NCBI GenBank assembly: GCA_009782215.1
Contig: WRKO01000014.1
Coordinates: forward strand, 1-58,548
Direction of reading: 5' to 3'
DNA: 58,548 nucleotides
Source: Oscillospiraceae bacterium
Lineage (GTDB): Bacteria > Bacillota > Clostridia > Oscillospirales > UBA929
Each line of letters begins with the position of its first letter. The first letter of the stretch is position 1. The notes under the pieces are model-generated. The model saw nothing but the letters and a program-made list of their open reading frames with translations, was not told where the DNA came from and did no database searches. Positions 26,031 through 33,963 of this stretch are shown piece after piece. The position numbers were made by a program, and so were the translations under genes.

Positions 26031-27257
26031 TCATGCCAGCCTCCCCCTTTCGAGCAGTTCCCGTTCACGCTCCGGCGTCCAAATTCCGTCGATTTCGGTC
26101 AGGGGCATGGTCAGGTGTGTGTAAATCAGCTTCTTGCCGCCGGGGATGCTTGGCAGGTTGAGCGTCGCGTCAATCACCGCGTCCAAGCCGCCGACATGAG
26201 TAATCATCGCGGACGGGTCGATTGTCCCCGCCGCCATCAGCTCCAGCGATTCCTTCAAGTCGTCGGTGTTGCCGCCGCTGTTGGCGGCGAGATGGTGGGC
26301 GTTGTAATGCACATCGTAGAAATTGAGCTTGGCCGAAAAAGCGGAGTCGGTCGGCCCGGCGAAGAAGTTGAGGCAGCCGTCAAAGCCCAGTACCGCGCCG
26401 CCCTGCTCAATCAGCGCCGGGACGGGGGCGTAGACGAACACATCGTCATAACCAGTTGATAGTTGACAGTGGATAGTTGACAGTTTGAGGAGGGTTTCTG
26501 GGGTGGGGGCGTTGAGGTAGATTAGCTCTACGCCGCGGGTTTTGGCGTATTCGGGGGGGAAGAGCGCGGCGGCGCGGTCTAGGCGGGATTGGTCGATGTC
26601 GGTCACAACCAGCAGGGACGGGCGGCGGTCGCTGTGCAAGGCGTAGTCTATCGCGCCCAGACCCATCGGGCCGCAGCCGGCGAAAATGATTGCCTTGCCG
26701 CCAGACTTGATGCCCATTTCGTGGACGTAGCTGCCCGCTTGGGAATGGTACATACAGCGGAACCCACCCACGACGCAGCTCATCGGCTCGGCCAGTGAGC
26801 CGTGGTAAAACGCCAAGCCTTGATACGGCAGAAGGCAATCGCGTTCCATCACGACGCTTGGTATGACGATATACGTCGCCGCGCCGCCGATATAGGGAAA
26901 GCTGTACCCCGGCGCGGCGTGGACGTCGGCGGGGTCGGTCAGGGAGGGCTGGATGGCAAACTTGTCGCCTGACTTGAATTTGCGGCGCGTGCCGTCTGGA
27001 TGCGGTACGCCGGGGACGGCGTCCCCTACAGCGACAATCTCCCCGCAAAACTCATGGCCAATCATCACGGGCCTGTCCGCGATATCGTCCGGCACGCGCT
27101 TATGCGCCGCGCCCTGCTTCGCCGCCTTATAGCTGGACATGCAAATACTGTCGCAGATGACCTTCGCCAGTATTTCATCGTCGCGTATAGGCGGCAGCTC
27201 AAAGGTTTCAAGCCGCAGGTCGTCTTTTCCGTACAGTCTGACTGCCGTGGTATTCAT
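26031..27257 (-). CDS. Zinc-type dehydrogenase resembling L-sorbose-1-phosphate reductase
   Basis: 408 residues of the medium-chain dehydrogenase superfamily. Motifs include CDSICMSSYKAAKQGAAHKRVP, IGHEFCGEIVAVGD, GYSFPYIGGAATYIVIP, YHGSLAEPMSCVVG and the nucleotide site FAGCGPMGLGAIDYA. This pattern matches SorE-type L-sorbose-1-phosphate reductases. The start at 27257 follows GGAGCGG. Two repeat insertions are embedded in the coding region: a palindrome at 27005-27029 (loop around VGDAVPGVP) and heptamer repeats at 26454-26488 (peptide KLSTIHCQLSTG). Last gene of the DeoR-led 2-oxoacid dehydrogenase operon. Confidence 0.8.
   Translation of the reverse strand: MNTTAVRLYGKDDLRLETFELPPIRDDEILAKVICDSICMSSYKAAKQGAAHKRVPDDIADRPVMIGHEFCGEIVAVGDAVPGVPHPDGTRRKFKSGDKFAIQPSLTDPADVHAAPGYSFPYIGGAATYIVIPSVVMERDCLLPYQGLAFYHGSLAEPMSCVVGGFRCMYHSQAGSYVHEMGIKSGGKAIIFAGCGPMGLGAIDYALHSDRRPSLLVVTDIDQSRLDRAAALFPPEYAKTRGVELIYLNAPTPETLLKLSTIHCQLSTGYDDVFVYAPVPALIEQGGAVLGFDGCLNFFAGPTDSAFSAKLNFYDVHYNAHHLAANSGGNTDDLKESLELMAAGTIDPSAMITHVGGLDAVIDATLNLPSIPGGKKLIYTHLTMPLTEIDGIWTPERERELLERGRLA
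26454..26488. repeat. Heptamer tandem repeat inside the dehydrogenase gene
   Basis: Five units of period 7 (AGTTGAT, AGTTGAC, AGTGGAT, AGTTGAC, AGTTTGA) within coding sequence; related arrays lie at 32526 and 32617. Confidence 0.8.
27005..27029. repeat. Palindromic repeat inside the dehydrogenase gene
   Basis: GTAC...GGGGAC GGC GTCCCC TAC; short member of the GTAGGGG/CCCCTAC palindrome family, in a coding loop. Confidence 0.55.
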
Positions 27258-27308
27258 AACATCACCGCTCCTTCCGCCACCGCCGCAAAGCGGCAATGCT
27301 GAAAATAC

Positions 27309-27500
27309 TTATTCGTTCATATCAGATAGTTCTTTTGTAATCAGATAAGCCGCGATATGAAATGCTTTTATTCGTCTTTGTGTCAGCGTGTGCTGCGGCG
27401 TACCCGCTTTCAGTTTTTCAAACGCCTTCTCGCATTTGCTTACGGTCGAGGAAATTGATTTCAGCGCTTCCTCTAAATCAGCTTTTGCATAATTTTCCAT
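27309..27500 (-). CDS. Small helical protein, unknown
   Basis: 63 residues, predicted all-helical (EEALKSISSTVSKCEKAF then KAGTPQHTLTQRRIKAFHIA). I do not recognise a characterised family. The ATG at 27500 is two bases from the E1 stop, in the same operon. AT-richer than the flanking genes. Confidence 0.6.
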   Translation of the reverse strand: MENYAKADLEEALKSISSTVSKCEKAFEKLKAGTPQHTLTQRRIKAFHIAAYLITKELSDMNE

Positions 27501-27501
27501 A

Positions 27502-29991
27502 TTACACCCCCAGCTTCTCCCGCCGGATTTTTTCAACATTGGTGTAATTCATCCTCACCGTATGACCCGGCAGGGGCAGGATTTTCTCGTGGATGGCGTC
27601 TAAGAGCCAGCCCGCTTGCGGGTAGTACCATTCCTCCAGCTCCGGGCAGGGGCAAATCACGTTGGGCGCGGCGACCGCCACCGGCGGGGCGTCCAAATAG
27701 TCAAAGCACAGCTCGGTGACGGTTCTCGCCATGTCGCCGATGTGCGCCCCGCGCTCACAGGCGTCGGAGACGAGGACAATCCGCCCCGTCTTTTGCACCG
27801 ACTCAACCACCGGCTGATAGTTGAACGGCACAAGGCTCCGCGCGTCAATGACCTCCGCGCTCATACCGTGCCGCTCTTTCAGCAGCTCCGCCGCCTCAAT
27901 CGCCGTGTACAGCGACGCCCCGACGGTCAGGATGGTGATATCCGTTCCGACACGCTTGACGTCCGGCTCTCCGATGGGGATTTCGTAGCACCCCTCCGGC
28001 ACTTCGTTGAACAACTCGCCCGTGTCGTACAGCTTCTGCGCCTCGAAGAACACTACCGGGTCGCTCCCGTTCAGCGCGGCGGTCATCAAGCCCTTCGCGT
28101 CATACGGCGTGGCGGGATAGACCACCTTCAGGCCGGGGATATGCGTCACAAGGCTCGTCCAGTCCTGCGCGTGCTGCGCCCCGTATTTGGAGCCGACTGA
28201 TACGCGCAGCACCACCGGCATTTGGAGCGCCCCGGCGCTCATCGCCTGCCACTTGGCAAGCTGGTTGAACACCTCGTCGCCCGCTCTGCCGAGGAAGTCG
28301 CAGTACATCAATTCCGGGATGGCCCGTCCGCCGCACAGCGCGTAGCCGACAGCCGCCGCGACGATGGTTCCCTCACTGATGGGCGTGTTGAAAAAGCGGT
28401 GATACGGGATGGATTCGGTCAGGCCGCCGTAGACGCCGAACGCGCCGCCCCAGTCGCGGTTGTCCTCCCCGAACGCAATCAGGGTCGGGTCGTCGTAGAA
28501 TTTGTCGATAATCGCCTCAAACAGCGCGTCGCGGATGTTATACTGCTTGAGCTTGGAAACCCCGTGGGCGATGCGGGACTTGGTTTTGATTTTTTGCAGC
28601 CGGGGGTTTTGCTCTTTGGGGATTAAAACACCGGACGTAGGGGCGGGGTCTTCCCGCCCGTCGTGTTTCCCGGCGTTTTCCTCCGGGCGGGACGCCCCGA
28701 TTTCCGGGCGGGATAACCCCGCCCCTACGTTGCTGAACATATACCGCCTAATCGCGTCCGGGTCTGTGTGCAAATCCATCCTTGGCGCTTCAATGGCGAG
28801 ACGCATGATTTTGGTGATGCGTTCGCGGATGCCGTTCTCAATGGCGCCGCACTCGGCGGGCATGGCGAAGCTTTCCTTGAATGTCCGTATCGAGTCCACC
28901 GCCTGCCACGCCTCGATTTCCTCTTTCTCGCGGTAGGTGGACGCGTCGGTGGCGCTGTGTCCGGCATAGCGGTACGTCACGGTATCCAGCAGCACCGGCC
29001 CTTCGCGGTTTTCGATGATTTTGCGCTTGCGCTCAAAGGCGTCAATCACGGCGAAGACGTTGTAGCCGTCCACACGCTCGGCGTGGAGCTGCGACGGGGA
29101 GATACCCGCGCCCACGCGGGCGAGGAGGTCAAAGGCCATCGTCTCGCCGCTGGTCTGACCGCCCATGCCGTACTGGTTGTTGAGAAAATTGAAGATGACG
29201 GGCAGGCCGCCGCGGTGCGCCTCGTCCCACAGCTTGCAAAACTGCCCCTGCGCGGCGAAGTTCAGTGCTTCCCACACCGGCCCGCAGCCCAGAGAGCCGT
29301 CCCCGATGTTGCACACCACCATACCGGGCTTGCCGTTGACGCGCTTAAACAGCCCCGCCCCCGCCGCGACGCCCGCGCTGCCGCCGACGATGGCGTTGTT
29401 CGGGTAAATCCCGAACGGCGTGAAGAAGACGTGCATGGAGTTGCCCAAGCCCCGCGTAAACCCGTCCGTCCGCCCGAACAGCTCCGCCATGAACCCATAG
29501 AGCAGAAAATCGCTTGCGAGGTCTTTGACGTCACCCGTCTTGTTGTGCTTTTCCACCGCCGCCAGCGCCGCGCCGCCGATGAAGTCCTTCATAATCCCAT
29601 ACAGCGTATCGTCGTCCGTTTGCTTGATGGCCGCGTAGCCCTTGGCCAGCACCTCGCCGTGGGAGCGGTGGGAGCCGAAAATCATGTCGTCCGCGTCCAG
29701 TGTATACGCCAACCCCACGGCGGCGGCCTCTTGCCCGGTATGCAGGTGCGCAGGGCCGGTATAGACATACTCCACGCCGTTGTACTGCTTGGTCGTGCGG
29801 ACGGAATACAGCATCCCCTCAAACTCGCGGATGACCTGCATATCATGGTAAATTCCCAGCAGATCCGCCTTGGTATATCGTTTGATAGCCTCGCCGAAGG
29901 GGGTATCATATTGGTTGAGCGGGATATCCGCAAAAGACAGCGTCCCCTTGGCTCGGACAGCGGCCGGGTCTACGAATTGGCATTTAGGCAT
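27502..29991 (-). CDS. Fused alpha-beta E1 of a 2-oxoacid dehydrogenase complex
   Basis: 829 residues: an E1 alpha-like half (1-~420) with the thiamine-diphosphate signature CNIGDGSLGCGPVWEALNF...FLNNQYG, and an E1 beta-like transketolase half (~480-829; AFGEDNRDWGGAFGVYGGL, GTDITILTVGASLYTA, YFPQ-like WYYPQAGWLLD). It decarboxylates a 2-oxoacid and loads acyl groups on E2; which acid (pyruvate, branched-chain, acetoin) is not decidable. The inter-domain linker is encoded by an inserted palindromic repeat (28637-28727). AAAGGAG precedes the ATG. In most bacteria alpha and beta are separate proteins, although natural fusions exist. Confidence 0.9.
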   Translation of the reverse strand: MPKCQFVDPAAVRAKGTLSFADIPLNQYDTPFGEAIKRYTKADLLGIYHDMQVIREFEGMLYSVRTTKQYNGVEYVYTGPAHLHTGQEAAAVGLAYTLDADDMIFGSHRSHGEVLAKGYAAIKQTDDDTLYGIMKDFIGGAALAAVEKHNKTGDVKDLASDFLLYGFMAELFGRTDGFTRGLGNSMHVFFTPFGIYPNNAIVGGSAGVAAGAGLFKRVNGKPGMVVCNIGDGSLGCGPVWEALNFAAQGQFCKLWDEAHRGGLPVIFNFLNNQYGMGGQTSGETMAFDLLARVGAGISPSQLHAERVDGYNVFAVIDAFERKRKIIENREGPVLLDTVTYRYAGHSATDASTYREKEEIEAWQAVDSIRTFKESFAMPAECGAIENGIRERITKIMRLAIEAPRMDLHTDPDAIRRYMFSNVGAGLSRPEIGASRPEENAGKHDGREDPAPTSGVLIPKEQNPRLQKIKTKSRIAHGVSKLKQYNIRDALFEAIIDKFYDDPTLIAFGEDNRDWGGAFGVYGGLTESIPYHRFFNTPISEGTIVAAAVGYALCGGRAIPELMYCDFLGRAGDEVFNQLAKWQAMSAGALQMPVVLRVSVGSKYGAQHAQDWTSLVTHIPGLKVVYPATPYDAKGLMTAALNGSDPVVFFEAQKLYDTGELFNEVPEGCYEIPIGEPDVKRVGTDITILTVGASLYTAIEAAELLKERHGMSAEVIDARSLVPFNYQPVVESVQKTGRIVLVSDACERGAHIGDMARTVTELCFDYLDAPPVAVAAPNVICPCPELEEWYYPQAGWLLDAIHEKILPLPGHTVRMNYTNVEKIRREKLGV
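28637..28727. repeat. Palindromic repeat element inserted in the E1 linker
   Basis: 91 bases bounded by 13-base inverted ends (GTAGGGGCGGGGT / ACCCCGCCCCTAC) with internal CCCGCCCG / CGGGCGGG arms. It is translated through, giving a linker with SRPEIGASRPEENAG. Confidence 0.8.
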
Positions 29992-30005
29992 AGGGCAAAT
30001 CTCCT

Positions 30006-30308
30006 TTATTCAAAAATCTTAAATGCGATTAGTTCATAGGGCTCATCAACCTTTTCAGAATACTGATAGATTTCTTTACGTTGAGCAGGGGTTAATTCCT
30101 CACAAAAAGGATGGTCTGCAATCCTATGGAATCGCTGTATTTGAAGTACGATGACAGTTTGATTCCAAGGAGTGCTATATGCCACGCCTTCTCTATATCT
30201 GCCTAATTCTTTGAAAACTCTTGTTGTATAGCAAATTTTCCCCTGATTCAACCGTTTCATAATCGAAGAATGTTCTTTTTCTGGGAAAGTAATGAGTTCA
30301 TGTCCCAT
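30006..30308 (-). CDS. Small AT-rich ORF inserted in the dehydrogenase operon
   Basis: 100 residues, family uncertain; the N-terminal HELITFPEKEHSSIMKRLNQ followed by the compact KICYTTRVFKELGRYREG region recalls ASCH/PUA-like RNA-binding folds but I cannot confirm this. It overlaps the E3 3' end by 11 bases (AGGAGG upstream) and precedes the E1 start by 14. Its base composition is clearly lower in GC than E3 and E1, suggesting later insertion into the operon. Confidence 0.6.
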   Translation of the reverse strand: MGHELITFPEKEHSSIMKRLNQGKICYTTRVFKELGRYREGVAYSTPWNQTVIVLQIQRFHRIADHPFCEELTPAQRKEIYQYSEKVDEPYELIAFKIFE

Positions 30309-31689
30309 GAAATACAGCCTCCTTGATGATTTCCGCGACGGTCGGGTGCGGGAAGATGATTTTTTTGATTCGCTCTATGTCCATTTCGTTGTACAGGATG
30401 GCCGACAGCGTTGAGATAACCTCGCTCACCGGGCTGCCCAGCAGGTGCGCGCCGATCAGGCGGTTGTCGTGCCATACCAGCTTGCACAAGCCCTCGCCGC
30501 GCTCGTTTTCCGCCATAAAACGCCCGCTGTACATCATCGGCAGCCTAGTTTCGCGCGCGTCGAAGCCTTTGGCCTGTGCCGATTCCAATGTTTCGCCGAT
30601 GGCCGCCGCCTCGGGGTTGGTGTAGATGACCGACGGGATGGCGCTGTAGTCCATGCGGTCTCGTAGGGGCGGCGTTTTGCCGCCCGCGTTGCTCACCGTA
30701 CCGCCTGCGTTGTTCCCTGCACCGCCCGGGCGGGATGACCCCGCCCCTACGATGTTATTAACCGCAACCTCGGCCTCACGGTAGGCGGTGTGCGCCAGCA
30801 TGGATTTGCCGTTGACGTCTCCGGCGGCGTATACGTTGGGGATGTTGGTTTTCATATGCTCGTCCGTGACGATGACGCCGTTTTCAGTATGCACCCCTAT
30901 CGTCTCCAAACCATTGCCTGCGGTCGCCGCCCGCCGCCCCACGCTGACAAGGGTTGGCCCCGTGACCGTCTCAACCCTTGTGTTCAGCTTGAAGGTGACA
31001 CCCTTCTTTTCGTATGTTTTTTGCAGCAGCCCGGAGATTTCGCGGTCAAACGGCCCGGCGATTTTGTCCGTCATTTCGTACACCGTGACTTTACTGCCCG
31101 CGGAGTTGAACAGGCTGGCCATTTCCAGACCGATGACGCCGCCACCGATGATGTCCAGCGTTTCGGGAACTTCGGTCAGGGCGAGAATTTCGCGGTTGGT
31201 CATAATCTGCGCGCCCGCACAAAATGGCGGGATGATAGGTTCGGAGCCGGTGCAAATGAGCAGGTGTTTGGCCTGACGGCCGTTGACGGAAAACCCCGTA
31301 GGGGACGCCGTCCCCGGCGTCCCGCGGGCGACCGGGACGGTCGCCTCTACAACGGCGTTTTCGCGCACAATCTCCACGCCCGCTTTTTTCAGCGACATTT
31401 CAATCCCCGCCACCAGCTTTTTGACCACCTTGTCCTTACGCTTTACGGCGGCGGCATAGTCCAGCACAGGGTTTTGGCAGGTCACGCCGTACGGCTCCGC
31501 GCCGCCTTTGGCGTAGTCATACAGCTTTGCCGTATGCAGCAGCGCCTTGGACGGGATACAGCCCTCGTTGAGGCAGACGCCGCCCACGGCGCGTTTTTCA
31601 AACAGCAGGGTTTTCAGCCCGCTGTTCGCAGCCAGCTCCGCCGCGTGGTATCCGGCCGGGCCGCCGCCGATGATGATTAAGTCAAACAT
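30298..31689 (-). CDS. lpdA: Dihydrolipoyl dehydrogenase (E3)
   Basis: 463 residues. The FAD site GGGPAGYHAAELAA, redox-active disulfide GGVCLNEGCIPSK, NAD site IGGGVIGLEMASLFNSAG and C-terminal catalytic dyad HPTVAEIIKEAVF are present. It reoxidises the lipoyl arm of E2 with NAD+. Two palindromic repeats are embedded in frame: 30663-30750 encodes a surface stretch GAGSSRPGGAGNN, and 31308-31350 encodes VARGTPGTASP. The start overlaps the E2 stop. Confidence 0.93.
   Translation of the reverse strand: MFDLIIIGGGPAGYHAAELAANSGLKTLLFEKRAVGGVCLNEGCIPSKALLHTAKLYDYAKGGAEPYGVTCQNPVLDYAAAVKRKDKVVKKLVAGIEMSLKKAGVEIVRENAVVEATVPVARGTPGTASPTGFSVNGRQAKHLLICTGSEPIIPPFCAGAQIMTNREILALTEVPETLDIIGGGVIGLEMASLFNSAGSKVTVYEMTDKIAGPFDREISGLLQKTYEKKGVTFKLNTRVETVTGPTLVSVGRRAATAGNGLETIGVHTENGVIVTDEHMKTNIPNVYAAGDVNGKSMLAHTAYREAEVAVNNIVGAGSSRPGGAGNNAGGTVSNAGGKTPPLRDRMDYSAIPSVIYTNPEAAAIGETLESAQAKGFDARETRLPMMYSGRFMAENERGEGLCKLVWHDNRLIGAHLLGSPVSEVISTLSAILYNEMDIERIKKIIFPHPTVAEIIKEAVFHGT
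30663..30750. repeat. Palindromic repeat element inserted in lpdA
   Basis: 88 bases bounded by GTAGGGGCGG and CCGCCCCTAC, with internal inverted arms; same family as 28637-28727. Confidence 0.8.
31308..31350. repeat. Second palindromic repeat inside lpdA
   Basis: 43 bases from GTAGGGGACGCCG to GCCTCTAC with two nested palindromes (GGGGACGCC/GGCGTCCC and CGACCG-type arms). Translated through. Confidence 0.6.
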
Positions 31690-32893
31690 GAAATTCCTCC
31701 AATGCCCTGCACAGTGTTTGCAGGAATTTTGACGCCGGGGCGCCGTCCAGAGCGCGGTGGTCGTAGGTGAGGGAGAGCGTCATGGCGGGGTATGCGCCGA
31801 TACAGCCGTCCACGACCCTAACGCGCTGCCGTATACAGTTTACGCCCAATATCCCCGTCTGCGGCGCGTTAAGGATGGGCGTGAAGCTCTCAATCCCGAA
31901 TTGGCCGAGGTTGCTCACCGTGAAGCTCCCGCCGGTCAGCAGGTCGGGGGAGATACTGCCCGTTCTGCACTGCTCCGCGAGGGTTTTCAGTTCGGCCGAA
32001 AGCTCCGGCAATGTCTTCCCCGAAGCGCCGAAGATGACCGGCACCATCAGCCCGCGCTCCGTATCCACGGCCACGGCAAGGTTGACGGATGAAAACACCC
32101 GCAGTATATCATCCGATAGCCATGCGTTCAGCGCGGGAAACTGCGGCAATGTCCGCGTCACCGCATAGAGGATGATGTCCGTCAAGGTCACGCCCGACAT
32201 CTGCGGGTCTGCTTTGAACCTCTCACGGTAAGCCAAAACAGCCGTCGCGTCAAACGACGCCGTATGCGTAAGCTGCGCCGCGTTTTGCAGCGACGCCGTC
32301 ATCGCCTTAGCAATGATTTTACGCATATTAGACAGCGGCTGCTCTGTATAGACCCCACCCGTCCCCCGCGCCCCACCGTCCCTATCTTTACTCTTTTCAC
32401 TGTCATCTTTTATCCGCCTTACATCCCGCTCAATGACCCGCCCTTCCGGGCCGGTCGGGACAGCCCACGCCGGGTCAACGCCCAGCTTTGCCGCGAGGTT
32501 TCGCGCGCGGGGGGATACGCCGGGGCAGTTGACAGTTGACAGTTGATAGTTGATAGTTTGGGGCGCGGAAGGGGGGGCTGGCAATCGGGAAGCAGGCTTA
32601 ACGGGTTTTTCGTCCTTAACTGTCAACTGTCCACTATCAACTATCAACTGCTCCCCGTCTGCGCCTATGGCGCAGACGGGAGCGCCCACCGCTACCTCGT
32701 CGCCTTCGGCGGCGTACAGCGCCAGCAGCGTGCCTGTATATTCGCTTTCCACATCAAACGACGCTTTGCCTGTTTCGATGGAGAAGAGCTTATCTCCGGC
32801 ACTGACGGCGGCGCCTTCTTCAATGTGCCATTGCGTCAGGACGGCGCTTTCCTCAGAAATGCCGATTTGCGGCATTTGAATTGTGTTTGCCAT
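31682..32893 (-). CDS. Dihydrolipoamide acyltransferase (E2)
   Basis: 403 residues: N-terminal lipoyl domain with the lipoylated Lys in SIETGKASFDVES (about residue 43), a linker, a peripheral-subunit-binding domain (SPRARNLAAKLGVDPAW), a second short linker, and the catalytic acyltransferase domain ending DHRALDGAPASKFL (active-site His/Asp). The first linker is built from heptamer repeats in opposite orientations (32526-32560 and 32617-32650), giving VDSGQLTV and NYQLSTVNC peptides. It is the core of the complex with the E3 and fused E1. Confidence 0.92.
   Translation of the reverse strand: MANTIQMPQIGISEESAVLTQWHIEEGAAVSAGDKLFSIETGKASFDVESEYTGTLLALYAAEGDEVAVGAPVCAIGADGEQLIVDSGQLTVKDEKPVKPASRLPAPPSAPQTINYQLSTVNCPGVSPRARNLAAKLGVDPAWAVPTGPEGRVIERDVRRIKDDSEKSKDRDGGARGTGGVYTEQPLSNMRKIIAKAMTASLQNAAQLTHTASFDATAVLAYRERFKADPQMSGVTLTDIILYAVTRTLPQFPALNAWLSDDILRVFSSVNLAVAVDTERGLMVPVIFGASGKTLPELSAELKTLAEQCRTGSISPDLLTGGSFTVSNLGQFGIESFTPILNAPQTGILGVNCIRQRVRVVDGCIGAYPAMTLSLTYDHRALDGAPASKFLQTLCRALEEFHV
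32526..32560. repeat. Heptamer repeat array in the E2 linker (copy 1)
   Basis: Five period-7 units (CAGTTGA x3, TAGTTGA, TAGTTTG) in the region coding the E2 linker. Confidence 0.85.
32617..32650. repeat. Heptamer repeat array in the E2 linker (copy 2, inverted)
   Basis: Units TAACTGT, CAACTGT, CCACTAT, CAACTAT, CAACTG; the inverted form of copy 1, 56 bases away, so the two could pair as a hairpin. Confidence 0.85.
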
Positions 32894-32908
32894 CAGCTCA
32901 CCTCTTCC

Positions 32909-33679
32909 TTACTCATCACAAATCAATAGTGTAACACCTTTATCTGTCAAGGCTCTCCGGGTCTTCGGGTCGATTCCGCCGTCGGTGACGACGATGTTAA
33001 TGTCGGAGGGTCTGGCGAAGGTATAGGGCATACTCTTTCCGATTTTGGAGCTGTCCATTAAGACAATCGACTTTACCGACTTGGACATAACCGTCCGTTT
33101 CAGCTCACACTCAAAGTATTCTCCCACTGTAAAACCGCTGCCTACGGAAAAGCCGGACGCGCCCATAAAGGCGATGTCAATATTGAGCATATTGAGCGCT
33201 TCCGCGCTTCCGTAACCGGAACAGGACAAGGTTTTGGGGTTGAGGGTACCGCCGGTCAGCAGGGCGGTGCAGGTGGGCTTTTGAGCCGCTATGTACAACG
33301 CTATGTTGGGTGCTGCCGTCAGAACGGACAGGTTGACGTCGGGCAATGCGCGGGCAAACGCCATCAGCGTAGTCCCGGAGTCCAGAAAGAGTGAACGCCG
33401 CTCCTCGATGAGCGACAGCGCGCGGGCGGCGATTGCCTGCTTGAGACGGGCGTTCTCGCCCTCACGTTCGCTGTAAAAGGCTTCGGGCTGCATCACAGAC
33501 TGCCGATTCACCCGGGCCATGCCGTGGGTGCGGGTGATACAGCCGGTTTTCTCCAAGTAGGACAAATCCCTGCGAATCGTGGCGGGGGATTTTTCCGCGA
33601 AGCGCTCCAGCAGTTCCGCGGTTGATACTTCCCCTTTGGCCTGTATATAGTTCCGTAAAGCCGCCCTTCGCTCCGTCAT
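32909..33679 (-). CDS. DeoR-family transcriptional regulator
   Basis: 256 residues: N-terminal DeoR HTH (EVSTAELLERFAEKSPATIRRDLSYLEK) and a DeoR C-terminal sensor domain of the sugar-phosphate type (SLFLDSGTTLMAFARALP, GSGFTVGEYFECELKRTVMSKSVKSIVLMDSSKIGK). It heads the operon that runs through E2, E3, E1 and the dehydrogenase, so a phosphorylated sugar or polyol is the likely effector, in keeping with a sorbose-phosphate-reductase-like last gene. Confidence 0.9.
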   Translation of the reverse strand: MTERRAALRNYIQAKGEVSTAELLERFAEKSPATIRRDLSYLEKTGCITRTHGMARVNRQSVMQPEAFYSEREGENARLKQAIAARALSLIEERRSLFLDSGTTLMAFARALPDVNLSVLTAAPNIALYIAAQKPTCTALLTGGTLNPKTLSCSGYGSAEALNMLNIDIAFMGASGFSVGSGFTVGEYFECELKRTVMSKSVKSIVLMDSSKIGKSMPYTFARPSDINIVVTDGGIDPKTRRALTDKGVTLLICDE

Positions 33680-33700
33680 CAGCCGTCACCCCCGTATACA

Positions 33701-33770
33701 AGTATACCGCAAGAAAAAACACGATTCAAGAGAAATGCGCAAATAATCATCATTATGACCATTTGCGCAT
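33701..33770 (-). promoter_or_regulatory. Promoter and inverted-repeat operator of the DeoR operon
   Basis: TTGAAT (33724-33729), 17-base spacer, TATACT (33701-33706), minus strand. A perfect inverted repeat ATGCGCAAAT (33735-33744) / ATTTGCGCAT (33761-33770) lies just upstream of the -35. Confidence 0.75.
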
Positions 33771-33859
33771 TTTCATGAACATAGACTTATTTTCCTGCCT
33801 CCGGTATCCGTACGATACGCGGGTCTGTAAATAGATCCTTTGCGCAGCAGCGGCTTGTG

Positions 33860-33909
33860 TTGACAAAGACCGATATATGAGGTAGACTTGCCATAGGCAA
33901 TTCTACCTA
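33860..33909 (+). promoter_or_regulatory. Promoter and 5' hairpin of the HD-domain gene
   Basis: TTGACA (33860-33865), 17-base spacer, TAGACT (33883-33888). A stem of AGGTAGA-C-TTGCC paired with GGCAA-T-TCTACCT (33880-33909) overlaps the -10 and transcript start. Confidence 0.65.
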
Positions 33910-33963
33910 TTCACAAGGAGGACGGGAAAACTAAATAACTTTTGTAAATTAGGAGCTGATAGT

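Noticed and set aside
26454..32650. CRISPR-like repeats
   Set aside because: The repeats are contiguous heptamers without spacers and lie in coding sequence; no cas genes are present.
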